Part shown: positions 31,857 to 40,819 of the stretch, in pieces
How the letters are laid out: every line of letters begins with the position of its first letter
Position numbering within the stretch: the stretch's first letter is position 1
DNA from: an uncultured Olsenella sp.
GTDB taxonomy: Bacteria > Actinomycetota > Coriobacteriia > Coriobacteriales > Atopobiaceae
Direction: 5' to 3'
Assembly (NCBI GenBank): GCA_934660915.1
Contig: CAKUIF010000005.1
Coordinates: forward strand, 1-64,000
Length of the DNA: 64,000 nt
The notes under the pieces: model-generated
Database searches by the model: none
Seen by the model: only the letters and a program-made list of their open reading frames with translations
What the model was told of the DNA's origin: nothing
Program-made: the position numbers and the translations under genes

Positions 31857-34199
31857 ATGCAGGAACTCAAGGAAGTCGGCCGTCCAGTCGTGCGCGTCGA
31901 TGCCGCCGATAAGGTCACGGGCCGAGCGAAGTTCACTGATGATCTGTGCCCGAAGCCGTGCCTGGAGGCCAAGCTTCTCCATTCGACCATCGCCAACGGA
32001 CGCGTCGTCTCGATCGACACGTCGGAGGCACTTGAGGTTCCCGGCGTCGTCGCCGTGTTCACGTGCTTCGACGTGCCGGACATCGCGTATCCCGTCGCCG
32101 GCCACCCGTGGTACGCGGACTCCGCGGCCGCGAAGCGCGACCAGGCCGACCGCAAGCTGCTCGACGACCGCGTGCGCATCTACGGCGACAACATCGCCGT
32201 CGTCGTCGGCGAGGACACCGTCGCCTGCGACCGCGCCCTGCGCAAGATCCACGTGGAGTACGAGGAGTACCCCGTGGTCTACGACGCGATTGAGTCCATG
32301 AAGGGCACCGAGGTACCCGTCCAGGAGCGCAAGCCCGACAACATCGCCGCCCACAGCTGCGCCATCACGCCCGACGACAAGCTCGCCGAGGCCGGGTACA
32401 AGACGGTGGACGAGGCCCTGAACGACCCCGCCTACCACCACATCGCCATCCACGCCGAGAGCCGCGAGCAGTCCCAGGTCCACATCGAGACCTGCGTCTC
32501 CTACTGCTACATGGAGGGAAACAAGATCGTCTGCGTGAGCTCCACGCAGATCCCCCACGTCGTGCGCCGCGCCATCGGCCAGGCGCTCGGCATCCCCTGG
32601 GGCGACGTCCGCGTGATCAAGCCCTACATCGGCGGCGGCTTCGGCACCAAGCAGGACGTCCACTACGAGCCGCTCAACGCCTGGATCTGCAAGCAGATCG
32701 GTGGTCGCTGCGTAAAGATGGAGCTCACCCGCGAGGAGCTCTTCTGGGACACCTCCGGCCGTCAGCCCAAGACCTTCGACATCGAGTGCTCCTACGGCGA
32801 CGACATGGCCCTCCACGCCCGCAAGATCGTGGCCTACTCCAACACCGGCGGCTACATCCACCACGGCCACGCCCTTGTTCTCAACTCGGTCAATTCCTTC
32901 CGCTGGCTGTACCACAACTGCGAGGTGGCCTCCCACTCCGAGGCCTACACCATCCACACCAACGGCCCGCACACCGGCGCCATGCGCGCCTACGGCGTGC
33001 CCGAGGGCAACTGGGCGGCCGAGTGCCTCATGGGCGACATCGCCTACGACAACGGCTGGGACGGCGTCGAGTTCCGCCTGAAGAACGTCTACACCGACAA
33101 GTTCGTCGATGAGTTCACGCCCGGCGGCGTCATCGCAGCGCACACCTGCGCCATTCCCGAGTGCGTCGAGAAGGGCAAGGCATACATCGAGTGGGACCGC
33201 AAAAAGAAGGAATACGCCAACGAGACCGGCCCGATCCGCCACGGCGTGGGCGTCGCGTTCTTCGTGTACAAGACGGCCGTCGCGCCCTTCGCGCTCGAGA
33301 CCGCCACGGCGCAGGTCACGCTCAACCAGGACGGCTCCGTCCAGCTCCAGATGGGCGCCACCGAGATCGGCCAGGGCGCCGACACCGTCTTTTCCCAGAT
33401 GGCGGCAGAGGCCATCGGCATCGACACCGAGGACGTCCACATCGTCTCCCAGCAGGATACCGACGTCACGCCCTACGACTCGGGCGCCTACGCCTCGCGC
33501 CAGACCTACGTCTCGGGCACCGCGGTAAAGAAGGCCGGCGAGACCCTGCGAAAGAAGATCCTCGACTACGCCCGCTACCTCTCGCCCGAGGCGCCCGGCG
33601 AGCTCGACCTGCGCGACCATGCCATCTGGGACGGCGAGGGCAACAAGATCTGGACTCTGCCCGACCTTGCGCTCGAGGCCTACTACAACCTCAACGCCGC
33701 CGACCAGCTCTCCGCGCACGAGACCATCAACGTCCACACCAACACGATCGCCGGCGGCGTCACCTTCGCCGACGTCACGGTGGACATGCCGCTCGGCCAG
33801 GTCACGGTGAACAAGATCATCAACGTCCAGGACTCCGGCCGCCTCATCAACCCGAAGCTCGTGGAGCAGCAGATCCACGGCGGCATGGCGCAGGGCATCG
33901 GCTACGGCCTCTACGAGGAGCTCCAGGTCGACCCGAAGACCGCGCGCGTCCTCAACCCGACCCTTCTGGACTACAAGATCCCGACCACGATGGACGTCCC
34001 GGACCTCAAGGCCGACTTCGTCGAGAAGCCGTGCCCGACGGGCCCCTACGGCAACAAGGCCGTCGGCGAGACCCCGGTCATCAGTCCGGCGGCGGCCATC
34101 CGCGACGCCATCCTGGACGCCACGGGCGTCAAGTTCTACGTCGAGCCCATGACCCCTCAGCGACTGTTCGAGGGCTTTAAGGAAGCGGGGCTGATCTAA
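31857..34199 (+). CDS. xdhA: Xanthine dehydrogenase molybdenum-binding subunit XdhA
   Basis: A 780-residue Mo-binding subunit. The substrate and cofactor domains show GGGFGTKQDVHYEP near 263 and the GAMRAYGVPEG block near 376. The C-terminal active-site region is GNKAVGETPVISPAAAIRDA, with the conserved Glu of the family. It hydroxylates purines such as hypoxanthine or xanthine. The start at 31857 follows AGGGAGGGAG; an ATG 33 bp upstream is less well placed. Its stop overlaps xdhB (TAATG), the first link of a fully coupled three-gene operon. Confidence 0.93.
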   Translation: MQELKEVGRPVVRVDAADKVTGRAKFTDDLCPKPCLEAKLLHSTIANGRVVSIDTSEALEVPGVVAVFTCFDVPDIAYPVAGHPWYADSAAAKRDQADRKLLDDRVRIYGDNIAVVVGEDTVACDRALRKIHVEYEEYPVVYDAIESMKGTEVPVQERKPDNIAAHSCAITPDDKLAEAGYKTVDEALNDPAYHHIAIHAESREQSQVHIETCVSYCYMEGNKIVCVSSTQIPHVVRRAIGQALGIPWGDVRVIKPYIGGGFGTKQDVHYEPLNAWICKQIGGRCVKMELTREELFWDTSGRQPKTFDIECSYGDDMALHARKIVAYSNTGGYIHHGHALVLNSVNSFRWLYHNCEVASHSEAYTIHTNGPHTGAMRAYGVPEGNWAAECLMGDIAYDNGWDGVEFRLKNVYTDKFVDEFTPGGVIAAHTCAIPECVEKGKAYIEWDRKKKEYANETGPIRHGVGVAFFVYKTAVAPFALETATAQVTLNQDGSVQLQMGATEIGQGADTVFSQMAAEAIGIDTEDVHIVSQQDTDVTPYDSGAYASRQTYVSGTAVKKAGETLRKKILDYARYLSPEAPGELDLRDHAIWDGEGNKIWTLPDLALEAYYNLNAADQLSAHETINVHTNTIAGGVTFADVTVDMPLGQVTVNKIINVQDSGRLINPKLVEQQIHGGMAQGIGYGLYEELQVDPKTARVLNPTLLDYKIPTTMDVPDLKADFVEKPCPTGPYGNKAVGETPVISPAAAIRDAILDATGVKFYVEPMTPQRLFEGFKEAGLI

Positions 34200-35080
34200 T
34201 GTACGATATCGAATCCCTCTACGAGGCCACGAGCGTGGCCGACGCCTGTAGGGCGCTCGCCGAAGACGACCGCGCTGAGGTCATCGCCGGCGGCACCGAC
34301 GTGCTCGTCAAGCTGCGCGAGGGCAAGGGCGCCCCTGCCCACCTCGTCTCGATCCACGGCCTGGGCGATGAGCTCGACGGCGTCCGCCTGCTCGACGACG
34401 GCACCGTGTGGGTGGGCCCCATCACCTGGTTCCACCACGTGACCATCTCGCCGATCATCCAGCAGACCGTGCCCGTGCTCGGCGATGCCTGCGACACCCC
34501 CGGCGGCCCGCAGCTTCGCGTCTCGGGCACCATCGGCGGCAACGTCTGCTCTGCCGCGACGTCGGCGGACTCCGCCTCCACCCTCTATGCCTACGGCGCC
34601 CTTCTTGACGTGGAGTCCGTCCGCGGAAAGAGGACCATTCCCATCGAGGAGTGGTACGCGGGCCCCGGCCGCAGCCACAAGGAGCGCGACGAGGTGCTCA
34701 CCGGCATCCGCATCCCGCGCGAGAACTACGAGGGCTTCACCGGCCATTACTTCAAGTACGGAAAGCGCCGCGCGCTCGAGATCACCACGATGGGCTGCTG
34801 CTGCCTCGTCAAGCTCGCGGACGACAAGCGCACGATCGACGACATCCGCCTCGCCTTCGGCGTCGCGGGCCCCACGCCCATGCGCGCCATCGCGGCCGAG
34901 GACGCGGTCCGTGGCACGGACGTGGCCGAGGCCGCCGAGCGCATCGGCGAGCTCGCCTGCGCCTGCACCAACCCGCGCGATTCCTGGCGCGCGAGCAAGG
35001 ACTTCCGCATCCAGCTCATTAAGGAGATGTCTAAGCGCTCCCTGATCTATGCGGCGCGCAAGGGAGGGGCTGATATTTAA
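34199..35080 (+). CDS. xdhB: Xanthine dehydrogenase FAD-binding subunit XdhB
   Basis: A 293-residue FAD subunit. The FAD pyrophosphate loop VIAGGTDVLVKLREG lies near 30-45, and the second FAD contact SGTIGGNVCSAATSADS near 105-121. It passes electrons from the 2Fe-2S subunit to NAD or another acceptor. Start and stop overlap its neighbours by a base, showing tight translational coupling. It is the only classical Mo-hydroxylase FAD subunit in the window, so XdhD may share it or use YgfK instead. Confidence 0.94.
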   Translation: MYDIESLYEATSVADACRALAEDDRAEVIAGGTDVLVKLREGKGAPAHLVSIHGLGDELDGVRLLDDGTVWVGPITWFHHVTISPIIQQTVPVLGDACDTPGGPQLRVSGTIGGNVCSAATSADSASTLYAYGALLDVESVRGKRTIPIEEWYAGPGRSHKERDEVLTGIRIPRENYEGFTGHYFKYGKRRALEITTMGCCCLVKLADDKRTIDDIRLAFGVAGPTPMRAIAAEDAVRGTDVAEAAERIGELACACTNPRDSWRASKDFRIQLIKEMSKRSLIYAARKGGADI

Positions 35081-35574
35081 TGGACATGAGGATTCTGACC
35101 TGCACCGTCAACGGCAAGCGCGTCCAGGTCGGCTACGACCCGCGCGAGAGCCTGCTCGACACCCTGCGCAACCGCCTGAACCTCACGAGCGTCAAGCGCG
35201 GCTGCGAGGTGGGGGAGTGCGGCGCCTGCACCGTCCTCATCGACGGCGTGGCGACCGACACCTGCCTGTACCTCACCAGCTGGGCCGAGGGCAAGGACAT
35301 CGTGACGGTCGAGGGCCTGCAGGCCCCCGACGGCACGCTCAACCCCGTCCAACAGGCCTTCATCGACCAGTTCGCCGTCCAGTGCGGCTTCTGCATCCCC
35401 GGCATCATCATGAGCGCCATGGAGATGGTCAACTCGGGCAAGACCTTTACCCGCGACGAGATCCGCAAGAACCTCTCGGGCCACCTCTGCCGCTGCACCG
35501 GCTACCAGAACATCATCGACGGCGTCGAGAAGGCCGTCGAGATCGTCAACGGCCACTGCGGCGCCGACGACTAG
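35080..35574 (+). CDS. xdhC: Xanthine dehydrogenase 2Fe-2S subunit XdhC
   Basis: A 164-residue subunit with two 2Fe-2S motifs: GCEVGECGACTVL near 44-56, and QCGFCIPG near 103 with CRCTGYQN near 138. It relays electrons from XdhA to XdhB. It is the E. coli-style XdhC (Fe-S subunit), not the CoxI-like chaperone also called XdhC that lies at 53350. The start overlaps the xdhB stop; an ATG two codons later is an alternative. A strong terminator follows at 35610. Confidence 0.94.
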   Translation: MDMRILTCTVNGKRVQVGYDPRESLLDTLRNRLNLTSVKRGCEVGECGACTVLIDGVATDTCLYLTSWAEGKDIVTVEGLQAPDGTLNPVQQAFIDQFAVQCGFCIPGIIMSAMEMVNSGKTFTRDEIRKNLSGHLCRCTGYQNIIDGVEKAVEIVNGHCGADD

Positions 35575-35609
35575 CCCGCGGAGCTCTGTCGGCCCGAATC
35601 GCGCACAAG

Positions 35610-35643
35610 AAAGAAGGGACTCGCTTCGGCGGGTCCCTTCTTT
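35610..35643. terminator. Terminator after xdhABC, likely bidirectional
   Basis: A 14-15-bp stem, AAAGAAGGGACTCGC paired with GCGGGTCCCTTCTTT (one G-T pair), has a 4-nt loop. T-rich and A-rich ends allow use by xdhC and by the convergent gene at 35688. Confidence 0.85.
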
Positions 35644-35687
35644 GTGTCGGCGCTTCTTGCTTGAAGGGGACGCTTTGCCCCTCGGCG

Positions 35688-36176
35688 CTACTCCCAGTTG
35701 ATGATGATGGTGGAGTCGTCCATCTTTCCGTTGCCCTTGTCGTCGGACTCGCCCACGGAGACGCGGTAGCCGAGGCGCTCGAGGTCGCGGACGAACTTGG
35801 CGATCTGCGCGGAGTAGGTGTTGAGCAGGCGGGCTGTCTGGATCGGGCTGATCATGGTTTGCTCGCGGCCGTAGATGATGTCGCTGATGGCGTCGGCCAC
35901 GTAGCTGTTGGAGTTGCCCAGAAGGTCGTTGTAGAAGGAGTTGCCCTCGCCGTCGTGGTCGATGTCGCTCGGGGCGAACTTGACGGAGAGCTGCGTGCGC
36001 CCGAATTTGGCGTAGGTGCGGATGCGCGAGTCGGTGCGGCCGATTGCGTTTTTCATCGCCCAGTGCAGGGCGGTCTGCGAGAGCGTGTCGTTGGCGGCCA
36101 TCTCGCGCTCGGGGTCGGCCTCGGCCACGAGCTGCTTTGCTTCCTTCGCGCTAATCATATCGAGCATGTTGGCCAT
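35688..36176 (-). CDS. Conserved-looking hypothetical protein, 162 aa
   Basis: I do not recognise a family. The predicted protein is soluble with no signal peptide or membrane segment. It shows an N-terminal helix (SAKEAKQLVAEADPE, about 8-22), a central segment with AKFGRTQLSVKFAPSD, and a C-terminal half with a Ser/Thr-rich end closing on STIIINWE. The start at 36176 is set by the first well-placed Met (MANMLDM) behind AAGGGGC; the open frame extends upstream into a hairpin repeat, which argues against a longer start. It interrupts the purine block together with the 36398 gene. Confidence 0.65.
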   Translation of the reverse strand: MANMLDMISAKEAKQLVAEADPEREMAANDTLSQTALHWAMKNAIGRTDSRIRTYAKFGRTQLSVKFAPSDIDHDGEGNSFYNDLLGNSNSYVADAISDIIYGREQTMISPIQTARLLNTYSAQIAKFVRDLERLGYRVSVGESDDKGNGKMDDSTIIINWE

Positions 36177-36251
36177 GTTGGAGCCCCTTCCGTGTCGTCG
36201 CGTTTTCGCTAGCTTATCGCAATCACGGCGGGCTTTTACCCCCTCGTCGGC

Positions 36252-36319
36252 GATTAGCAACCGAAACCGGCGCAAAAGCCCTTCTTGCCACGGTTTTGCA
36301 CGGGTTTTGGTTGCTAATC
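36252..36319. repeat. Hairpin repeat family B, copy 1 (GATTAGCAACCGAAACC)
   Basis: A 68-bp inverted repeat has arms starting GATTAGCAACCGAAACC and ending GGTTGCTAATC, with few mismatches and a loop that contains CTTCTTGCC. Two more copies lie at 37503-37570 and 37607-37674. Confidence 0.8.
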
Positions 36320-36397
36320 AGGCGGGGGAGCGGGCAAGAAGGACGTGCGGGCTGCGGTGGGGCCGACGGCACGCGCGGCGGGCACGACGGGCACGCG

Positions 36398-37432
36398 TCA
36401 GGCGATGCCGTAGGCCTCGAGTGGGACCTCGTCGGCCACGGGGTCGGCGGGCACGTCGATGAGCGGCTTGTGGTCGCGCGGGACGCCGAACGCCTCGAGT
36501 ACCCGGTTGAGCCGCCAGGTGTCGGCCACGTCTTCCATAGAGAAGCGCGCCACCCCTCGGCAGCTCGCCGTCAGGCGCGACTCACGTAGGCGCTCGCGGC
36601 GCATCGCCGCCTGAACGCTGCCGCCGTTCATCAGCGGGTTCATGTACTTCTCGCCGCCGTCGAGCTCGCCCGCGATGATGGAGCCGTCCGCCAGCGTCCA
36701 GGCGAAGTCGGCGAAGTAGGCGCCGCCGTCGACGGGATCGATGAGCCTGAGCTGCAGATCGGGGGCCGCAAAGCCGAGCTCCCACATCGCCGCGCGGGCC
36801 ACGGACTCGCCGCCGTTCGCGGCGCGCTCGTCCGCGAGCAGGGCGACCTCGCGCGCCTGCCCTATTCCACGCAGCCTATGGTCGGCGGCGTCGATGTAGG
36901 CGACGAGCTCCTCGCGCGAAAGCCCGCCCGCGCGCAGGGCCGAGTCGGCCACGGCCAGGCCGTCGCGCAGGTCGAAGGTGCGCATGCAGTCGAGCGCCGT
37001 GCGCAGAAGCGGCGTCGCCCGAGCACCGTCGAGGTGCACGGGTGCCTCGGCGTTTCTTCCCATATGTCGTGTGAGGACACGTCCGCCGTAGAGCCTGCGC
37101 CCGCCGCGCGGGTAACAGACCTCGACGGTGCCGAGCCTCCTGCGCGAAACGCTCAGCCCGTGGAGCAGCGCCGCCGACGGCCCGCAGAAGATCCAATCCT
37201 CGCCGAGCCGCGCGATGCCGCGGATCACATGCAGCTCACGCTCCTCCGGGCACAACATCGTCCAGTGCTCGCGCCGGGCGTAGAGCTGCGGCGCCGGGCG
37301 GACGAGCTCGCCAGCCTCGGCCCGCCGCGCAAAGAGGCTGAGCTCCGGCTCGCGGTGCGCCGCGAAGCACGACCCGTGCACCTCGGCCTCGTCGAGGAGC
37401 TTATCGACCATGTCGTCTGCCAAGAAGGGCAT
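36398..37432 (-). CDS. AbiEi-like/DUF559-like two-domain protein
   Basis: A 344-residue cytosolic protein. About residues 1-115 resemble the AbiEi-antitoxin-type winged helix found in many actinobacterial proteins (PQLYARREHW, then GPSAALLHGLSV). The C-terminal part (about 205-310) has the DUF559/Vsr-like restriction-fold pattern, with DFAWTLADGS, IAGELDGGEKY and a following helix. Such proteins are often solitary and uncharacterised; a DNA-related role is inferred from the fold. No AbiEii toxin partner is adjacent. Hairpin repeats of one family flank the gene, a sign that this stretch was inserted or rearranged. Confidence 0.65.
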   Translation of the reverse strand: MPFLADDMVDKLLDEAEVHGSCFAAHREPELSLFARRAEAGELVRPAPQLYARREHWTMLCPEERELHVIRGIARLGEDWIFCGPSAALLHGLSVSRRRLGTVEVCYPRGGRRLYGGRVLTRHMGRNAEAPVHLDGARATPLLRTALDCMRTFDLRDGLAVADSALRAGGLSREELVAYIDAADHRLRGIGQAREVALLADERAANGGESVARAAMWELGFAAPDLQLRLIDPVDGGAYFADFAWTLADGSIIAGELDGGEKYMNPLMNGGSVQAAMRRERLRESRLTASCRGVARFSMEDVADTWRLNRVLEAFGVPRDHKPLIDVPADPVADEVPLEAYGIA

Positions 37433-37502
37433 CGCAGCCTCCCGTCCCCGCGGTTAAGTGGCCATATTGTGAAGCACGCGGGCGCCGGCGCTGCCGACAA
37501 TC

Positions 37503-37674
37503 GATTAGCAACCGAAACCTACGCAAAACCGGCCGCTGAGCTGGTTTTATACCGGTTTCGGTTGCTAATCGCCGGCTATGGCGATCGCCTCGCGGCGGCC
37601 GGGACCGACTAGCAACCGAAACCGGCGCAAAAACCCTTCTTGCCATGGTTTTGCACGGGTTCCGGTTGCTAATC
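37503..37674. repeat. Hairpin repeat family B, copies 2 and 3
   Basis: Copy 2 is 37503-37570 and copy 3 is 37607-37674, in tandem 36 bp apart. Each has arms with AGCAACCGAAACC and its complement. Copy 3 carries CTTCTTGCC in its loop like copy 1; copy 2 does not. They occupy the first half of the 500-bp gap upstream of ygeX. The second half (37675-37932) holds the ygeX promoter region. Confidence 0.8.
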
Positions 37675-37837
37675 GACGCCTGCGGGCCAGCTCGCGCGGG
37701 GTGCGCCCGCCCTCGTGGAAAGAAGCCCGCGCGAGCCTTCCGCGACCCCTTCGAAAACCCGTCGGGCGTTGCGTTCGCGGGGATTAACGCAACGCTCACC
37801 CGGGTCTGCAAATCAAGCCTTGAAACCGTCGAAAACC

Positions 37838-37932
37838 ATGCGTATATTTGGAATTACAAACTGATTGTTTGCCGTCCAAACAAAAAGTTGGCACACAATC
37901 GGAAGCGCAACACGAGACGAAGGAGAGGCAAC
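37838..37932 (+). promoter_or_regulatory. Upstream region of ygeX with a TTGTTTGC motif
   Basis: An AT-rich segment after GC-rich DNA, with ATTGTTTGCC at 37864-37873 and a partial inverted partner CCAAACAA just after it. The same core occurs upstream of the NCS2 permease and the ABC operon. It ends in the AGGAGAGGCAAC ribosome site of ygeX. Confidence 0.45.
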
Positions 37933-39147
37933 GTGAGCGAGAAGATCCAGTGGGCCGTAAACCAGATGCCGAAGAGTGACGACAAGCACCTTGGCATCAT
38001 GTCCCTCGAGAACGTGAAGAAGGCTCGCGCCTTCCACAAGAGCTTCCCGCAGTACACCGTGACCCCGCTCGCCCGCCTCGACGGCCAGGCCGAGCGCCTC
38101 GGCCTCGGCAACCTCTGCGTGAAGGACGAGTCCTACCGCTTCGGCCTCAACGCCTTCAAGGTCCTCGGCGGCTCCTTCGCCATGGCCAACTACATCGCCG
38201 ACGAGACCGGCAAGGACGTCGCCGACTGCACCTACGACTACCTCACCTCCGACGAGCTCGCCCGCGACTTCGGCCAGGCGACCTTCTTTACCGCCACCGA
38301 CGGCAACCACGGCCGCGGCGTGGCCTGGGCCGCCAACAAGCTCGGCCAGAAGGCCGTCGTGCACATGCCCAAGGGCTCCACGAAGCCCCGCTTCGACAAC
38401 ATCGCCGCCGAGGGCGCCACGGTGACCATCGAGGAGGTCAACTACGACGAGTGCGTCCGCATGGCCGCCGCCGAGGCCGACGCGTGCGAGCGCGGCGTCA
38501 TCGTCCAGGACACCGCCTGGGAGGGCTACGAGAAGATCCCGTCCTGGATCATGGAGGGCTACGGCACCATGGCCTCCGAGGCCGCAGAGCAGCTCCGCTC
38601 CATGGCCATCAACCGCCCGACGCACGTCTTTGTCCAGGCCGGCGTCGGCTCCCTTGCGGGCGCCGTCGTGGGTTACTTCACCAACCTCTACCCCGACAAC
38701 CCGCCGATCTTCGTCGTGGCCGAGTGCGCGCCCGCGGCCTGCCTGTACAAGGGCGCCGCTGCCGGCGACGGCGACCCGCGCATCGTCGACGGCGACATGC
38801 CCTCCATCATGGCCGGCCTGTGCTGCGGCGAGCCGAACATCCTCGGCTGGGACATCCTGCGCAACCACGTCCGCGCCTTCGTGAGCTGCCCTGACTGGGT
38901 CACCGCCCGCGGCATGCGCATCCTCGGCGCCCCCGAGAAGGGCGATCCGCGCGTGATCTCCGGCGAGTCCGGCGCCGTCACCACGGGCCTCGTCGCCACC
39001 CTCATGCAGGATCCCGAGTACGCCGAGCTGCGCGACGCCATCGGCCTGTCCAAGGAGAGCTCGGTGCTGTGCTTCTCGACCGAGGGCGACACCGACCCCG
39101 AGCAGTACCGCCGCATCGTCTGGGAGGGCGAGTACCCCACCTGCTAG
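37933..39147 (+). CDS. ygeX: 2,3-diaminopropionate ammonia-lyase YgeX
   Basis: A 404-residue PLP enzyme of the threonine dehydratase fold. The Schiff-base lysine is K76 in RFGLNAFKVLGG, and a glycine-rich phosphate loop lies in QAGVGSLAGAVVG near 235. The family converts 2,3-diaminopropionate to pyruvate and ammonia. It is a marker gene of the anaerobic urate degradation set. The GTG start at 37933 is set by AGGAGAGG; the upstream in-frame extension passes through hairpin repeats and is not protein-like. It begins the ygeX-ygeY-ygeW-kinase series. Confidence 0.93.
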   Translation: MSEKIQWAVNQMPKSDDKHLGIMSLENVKKARAFHKSFPQYTVTPLARLDGQAERLGLGNLCVKDESYRFGLNAFKVLGGSFAMANYIADETGKDVADCTYDYLTSDELARDFGQATFFTATDGNHGRGVAWAANKLGQKAVVHMPKGSTKPRFDNIAAEGATVTIEEVNYDECVRMAAAEADACERGVIVQDTAWEGYEKIPSWIMEGYGTMASEAAEQLRSMAINRPTHVFVQAGVGSLAGAVVGYFTNLYPDNPPIFVVAECAPAACLYKGAAAGDGDPRIVDGDMPSIMAGLCCGEPNILGWDILRNHVRAFVSCPDWVTARGMRILGAPEKGDPRVISGESGAVTTGLVATLMQDPEYAELRDAIGLSKESSVLCFSTEGDTDPEQYRRIVWEGEYPTC

Positions 39148-39269
39148 CGTTTCACTTGCGAAAAACCCCGCGCCGACGGTCGAAAACCCGCCGGCGCCCC
39201 GCCTAGCCGGGCGCGCGCCCGGGTATCAAATTAGTTAACGGTTGGCCATCGTACAGAAAGGCACGAGCA

Positions 39270-40655
39270 ATGGCTAAGGAACTGGATTTCGAGCTCATCA
39301 AGAAGACCGCTGAGGACTACGGCAAGGACATGACCGCGTTCCTGCGCGCCATGATCAGCCACCCCTCCGAGTCCTGCGAGGAGGGCGAGGTCGTCGCCTG
39401 CATCAAGGCTGAGATGGAGAAGCTCGGCTTCGACGAGGTCAAGGTCGACGGCCTGGGCAACGTCATGGGCTTCATGGGCGACGGCGACAAGATCATCGCC
39501 ATCGACTCCCACATCGACACCGTCGGCATCGGCAACATCGAGAACTGGGACTTCGACCCGTACAAGGGCTTCGAGGACGACCAGCTCATCGGCGGCCGCG
39601 GCGGCTCCGACCAGGAGGGCGGCATGGCTTCCGCCACGTACGCCGCGAAGATGATGAAGGACCTCGACCTCATCCCCGAGGGCTACAAGGTCATGGTCGT
39701 CGGCACCGTCCAGGAAGAGGACTGCGACGGCATGTGCTGGCAGTACATCTACAACGTCGACGGCATCAAGCCTGAGTTCGTCATCTCCACCGAGCCCACC
39801 GACGGCGGCATCTACCGTGGCCACCGCGGCCGCATGGAGATCCGCGTCGACGTCCACGGCACTTCTTGCCACGGCTCCGCTCCCGACCGCGGCGACAACG
39901 CCATCTACAAGATGGCCGACATCATCGCCGACGTCCGCAAGCTGAACAACAACGGCTGCGACGAGTCCACCGACGTCAAGGGCCTCGTCAAGATGCTCGA
40001 CCCGAAGTACAACCCGGACCACTATGAGGACGCCCGCTTCCTCGGCCGCGGCACCTGCACCGTCTCCCAGATCTTCTACACCTCGCCGTCCCGCTGCGCC
40101 GTCGCCGACTCCTGCGCCATCTCCATCGACCGCCGCATGACCGCCGGCGAGACCTACAAGTCCTGCCTCGAGGAGGTCGAGAACCTCCCGGCCGTTAAGA
40201 AGTACGGCGAGGACGTCAAGGTCTCCATGTACATGTACGACCGTCCGTCCTGGACCGGCGAGGTCTACGAGACCGAGGCCTACTTCCCGACGTGGATCAA
40301 CAAGGAGTCCGCGCCGCACGTCAAGGCCCTCGTCGACGCCCACAAGGCCCTCTTCGGCGATGAGCGCATCGGCTGCGAGAAGTCCATGGACAAGCGCACC
40401 GGCCGTCCCCTTTGCGACAAGTGGACCTTCTCCACGAACTGCGTCTCCATCCAGGGCCGCTACGGCATCCCCTGCGTCGGCTTCGGCCCCGGCGCCGAGT
40501 CCCAGGCCCACGCCCCCAACGAGGTCACCTACAAGCAGGACCTCCCGACCTGCGCTGCTCTCTACGTCGCCGCTCTGAACCTCTACGAGCCGAGCGCCGA
40601 GATGGACGACGCCACTACCTACCGCGCTGAGCTCACCGACAACGACATCAAGTAG
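39270..40655 (+). CDS. ygeY: YgeY, M20-family metallohydrolase
   Basis: A 461-residue zinc-dependent amidohydrolase/peptidase. Metal ligands are visible as H81 and D83 (DSHIDTVG), the GRGGSDQEGG aspartate near 112, the VQEED glutamates near 151, the STEP region near 175 and a C-terminal His in SQAHAPNE. The M20 fold includes a dimerisation domain (about 185-300). In the urate cluster YgeY is thought to cleave an N-carbamoyl or amino-acid-like intermediate before YgeX. It is preceded by GTTAACGGTT (39234-39243) and followed by a long hairpin. Confidence 0.92.
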   Translation: MAKELDFELIKKTAEDYGKDMTAFLRAMISHPSESCEEGEVVACIKAEMEKLGFDEVKVDGLGNVMGFMGDGDKIIAIDSHIDTVGIGNIENWDFDPYKGFEDDQLIGGRGGSDQEGGMASATYAAKMMKDLDLIPEGYKVMVVGTVQEEDCDGMCWQYIYNVDGIKPEFVISTEPTDGGIYRGHRGRMEIRVDVHGTSCHGSAPDRGDNAIYKMADIIADVRKLNNNGCDESTDVKGLVKMLDPKYNPDHYEDARFLGRGTCTVSQIFYTSPSRCAVADSCAISIDRRMTAGETYKSCLEEVENLPAVKKYGEDVKVSMYMYDRPSWTGEVYETEAYFPTWINKESAPHVKALVDAHKALFGDERIGCEKSMDKRTGRPLCDKWTFSTNCVSIQGRYGIPCVGFGPGAESQAHAPNEVTYKQDLPTCAALYVAALNLYEPSAEMDDATTYRAELTDNDIK

Positions 40656-40657
40656 TT

Positions 40658-40758
40658 GGCCTTCCCAGGCACCCGACCTTGGCGCGAACCCAGGGGCTCG
40701 CGTACCGCCAGTACGCGTCGCCCCTGCGTTCCCGCCAATCTCGGGCACCTGGAAAGCC
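40658..40758 (+). other. Long imperfect RNA hairpin between ygeY and ygeW
   Basis: The two arms of about 48 nt each (40658-40705 and 40711-40758) are near-complementary along their whole length, with a 5-nt loop (CGTAC, CGCCA, GTACG at the apex). There are only scattered mismatches and one bulge. It is followed by TTTT at about 40762. It begins just after the ygeY stop and ends about 60 bp before the ygeW start. Confidence 0.7.
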
Positions 40759-40819
40759 CTGTTTTGCCGTTAACGCACCGCTTTCTTTCACCCATCGTTC
40801 TCTAGGAGAGGATACAGAT

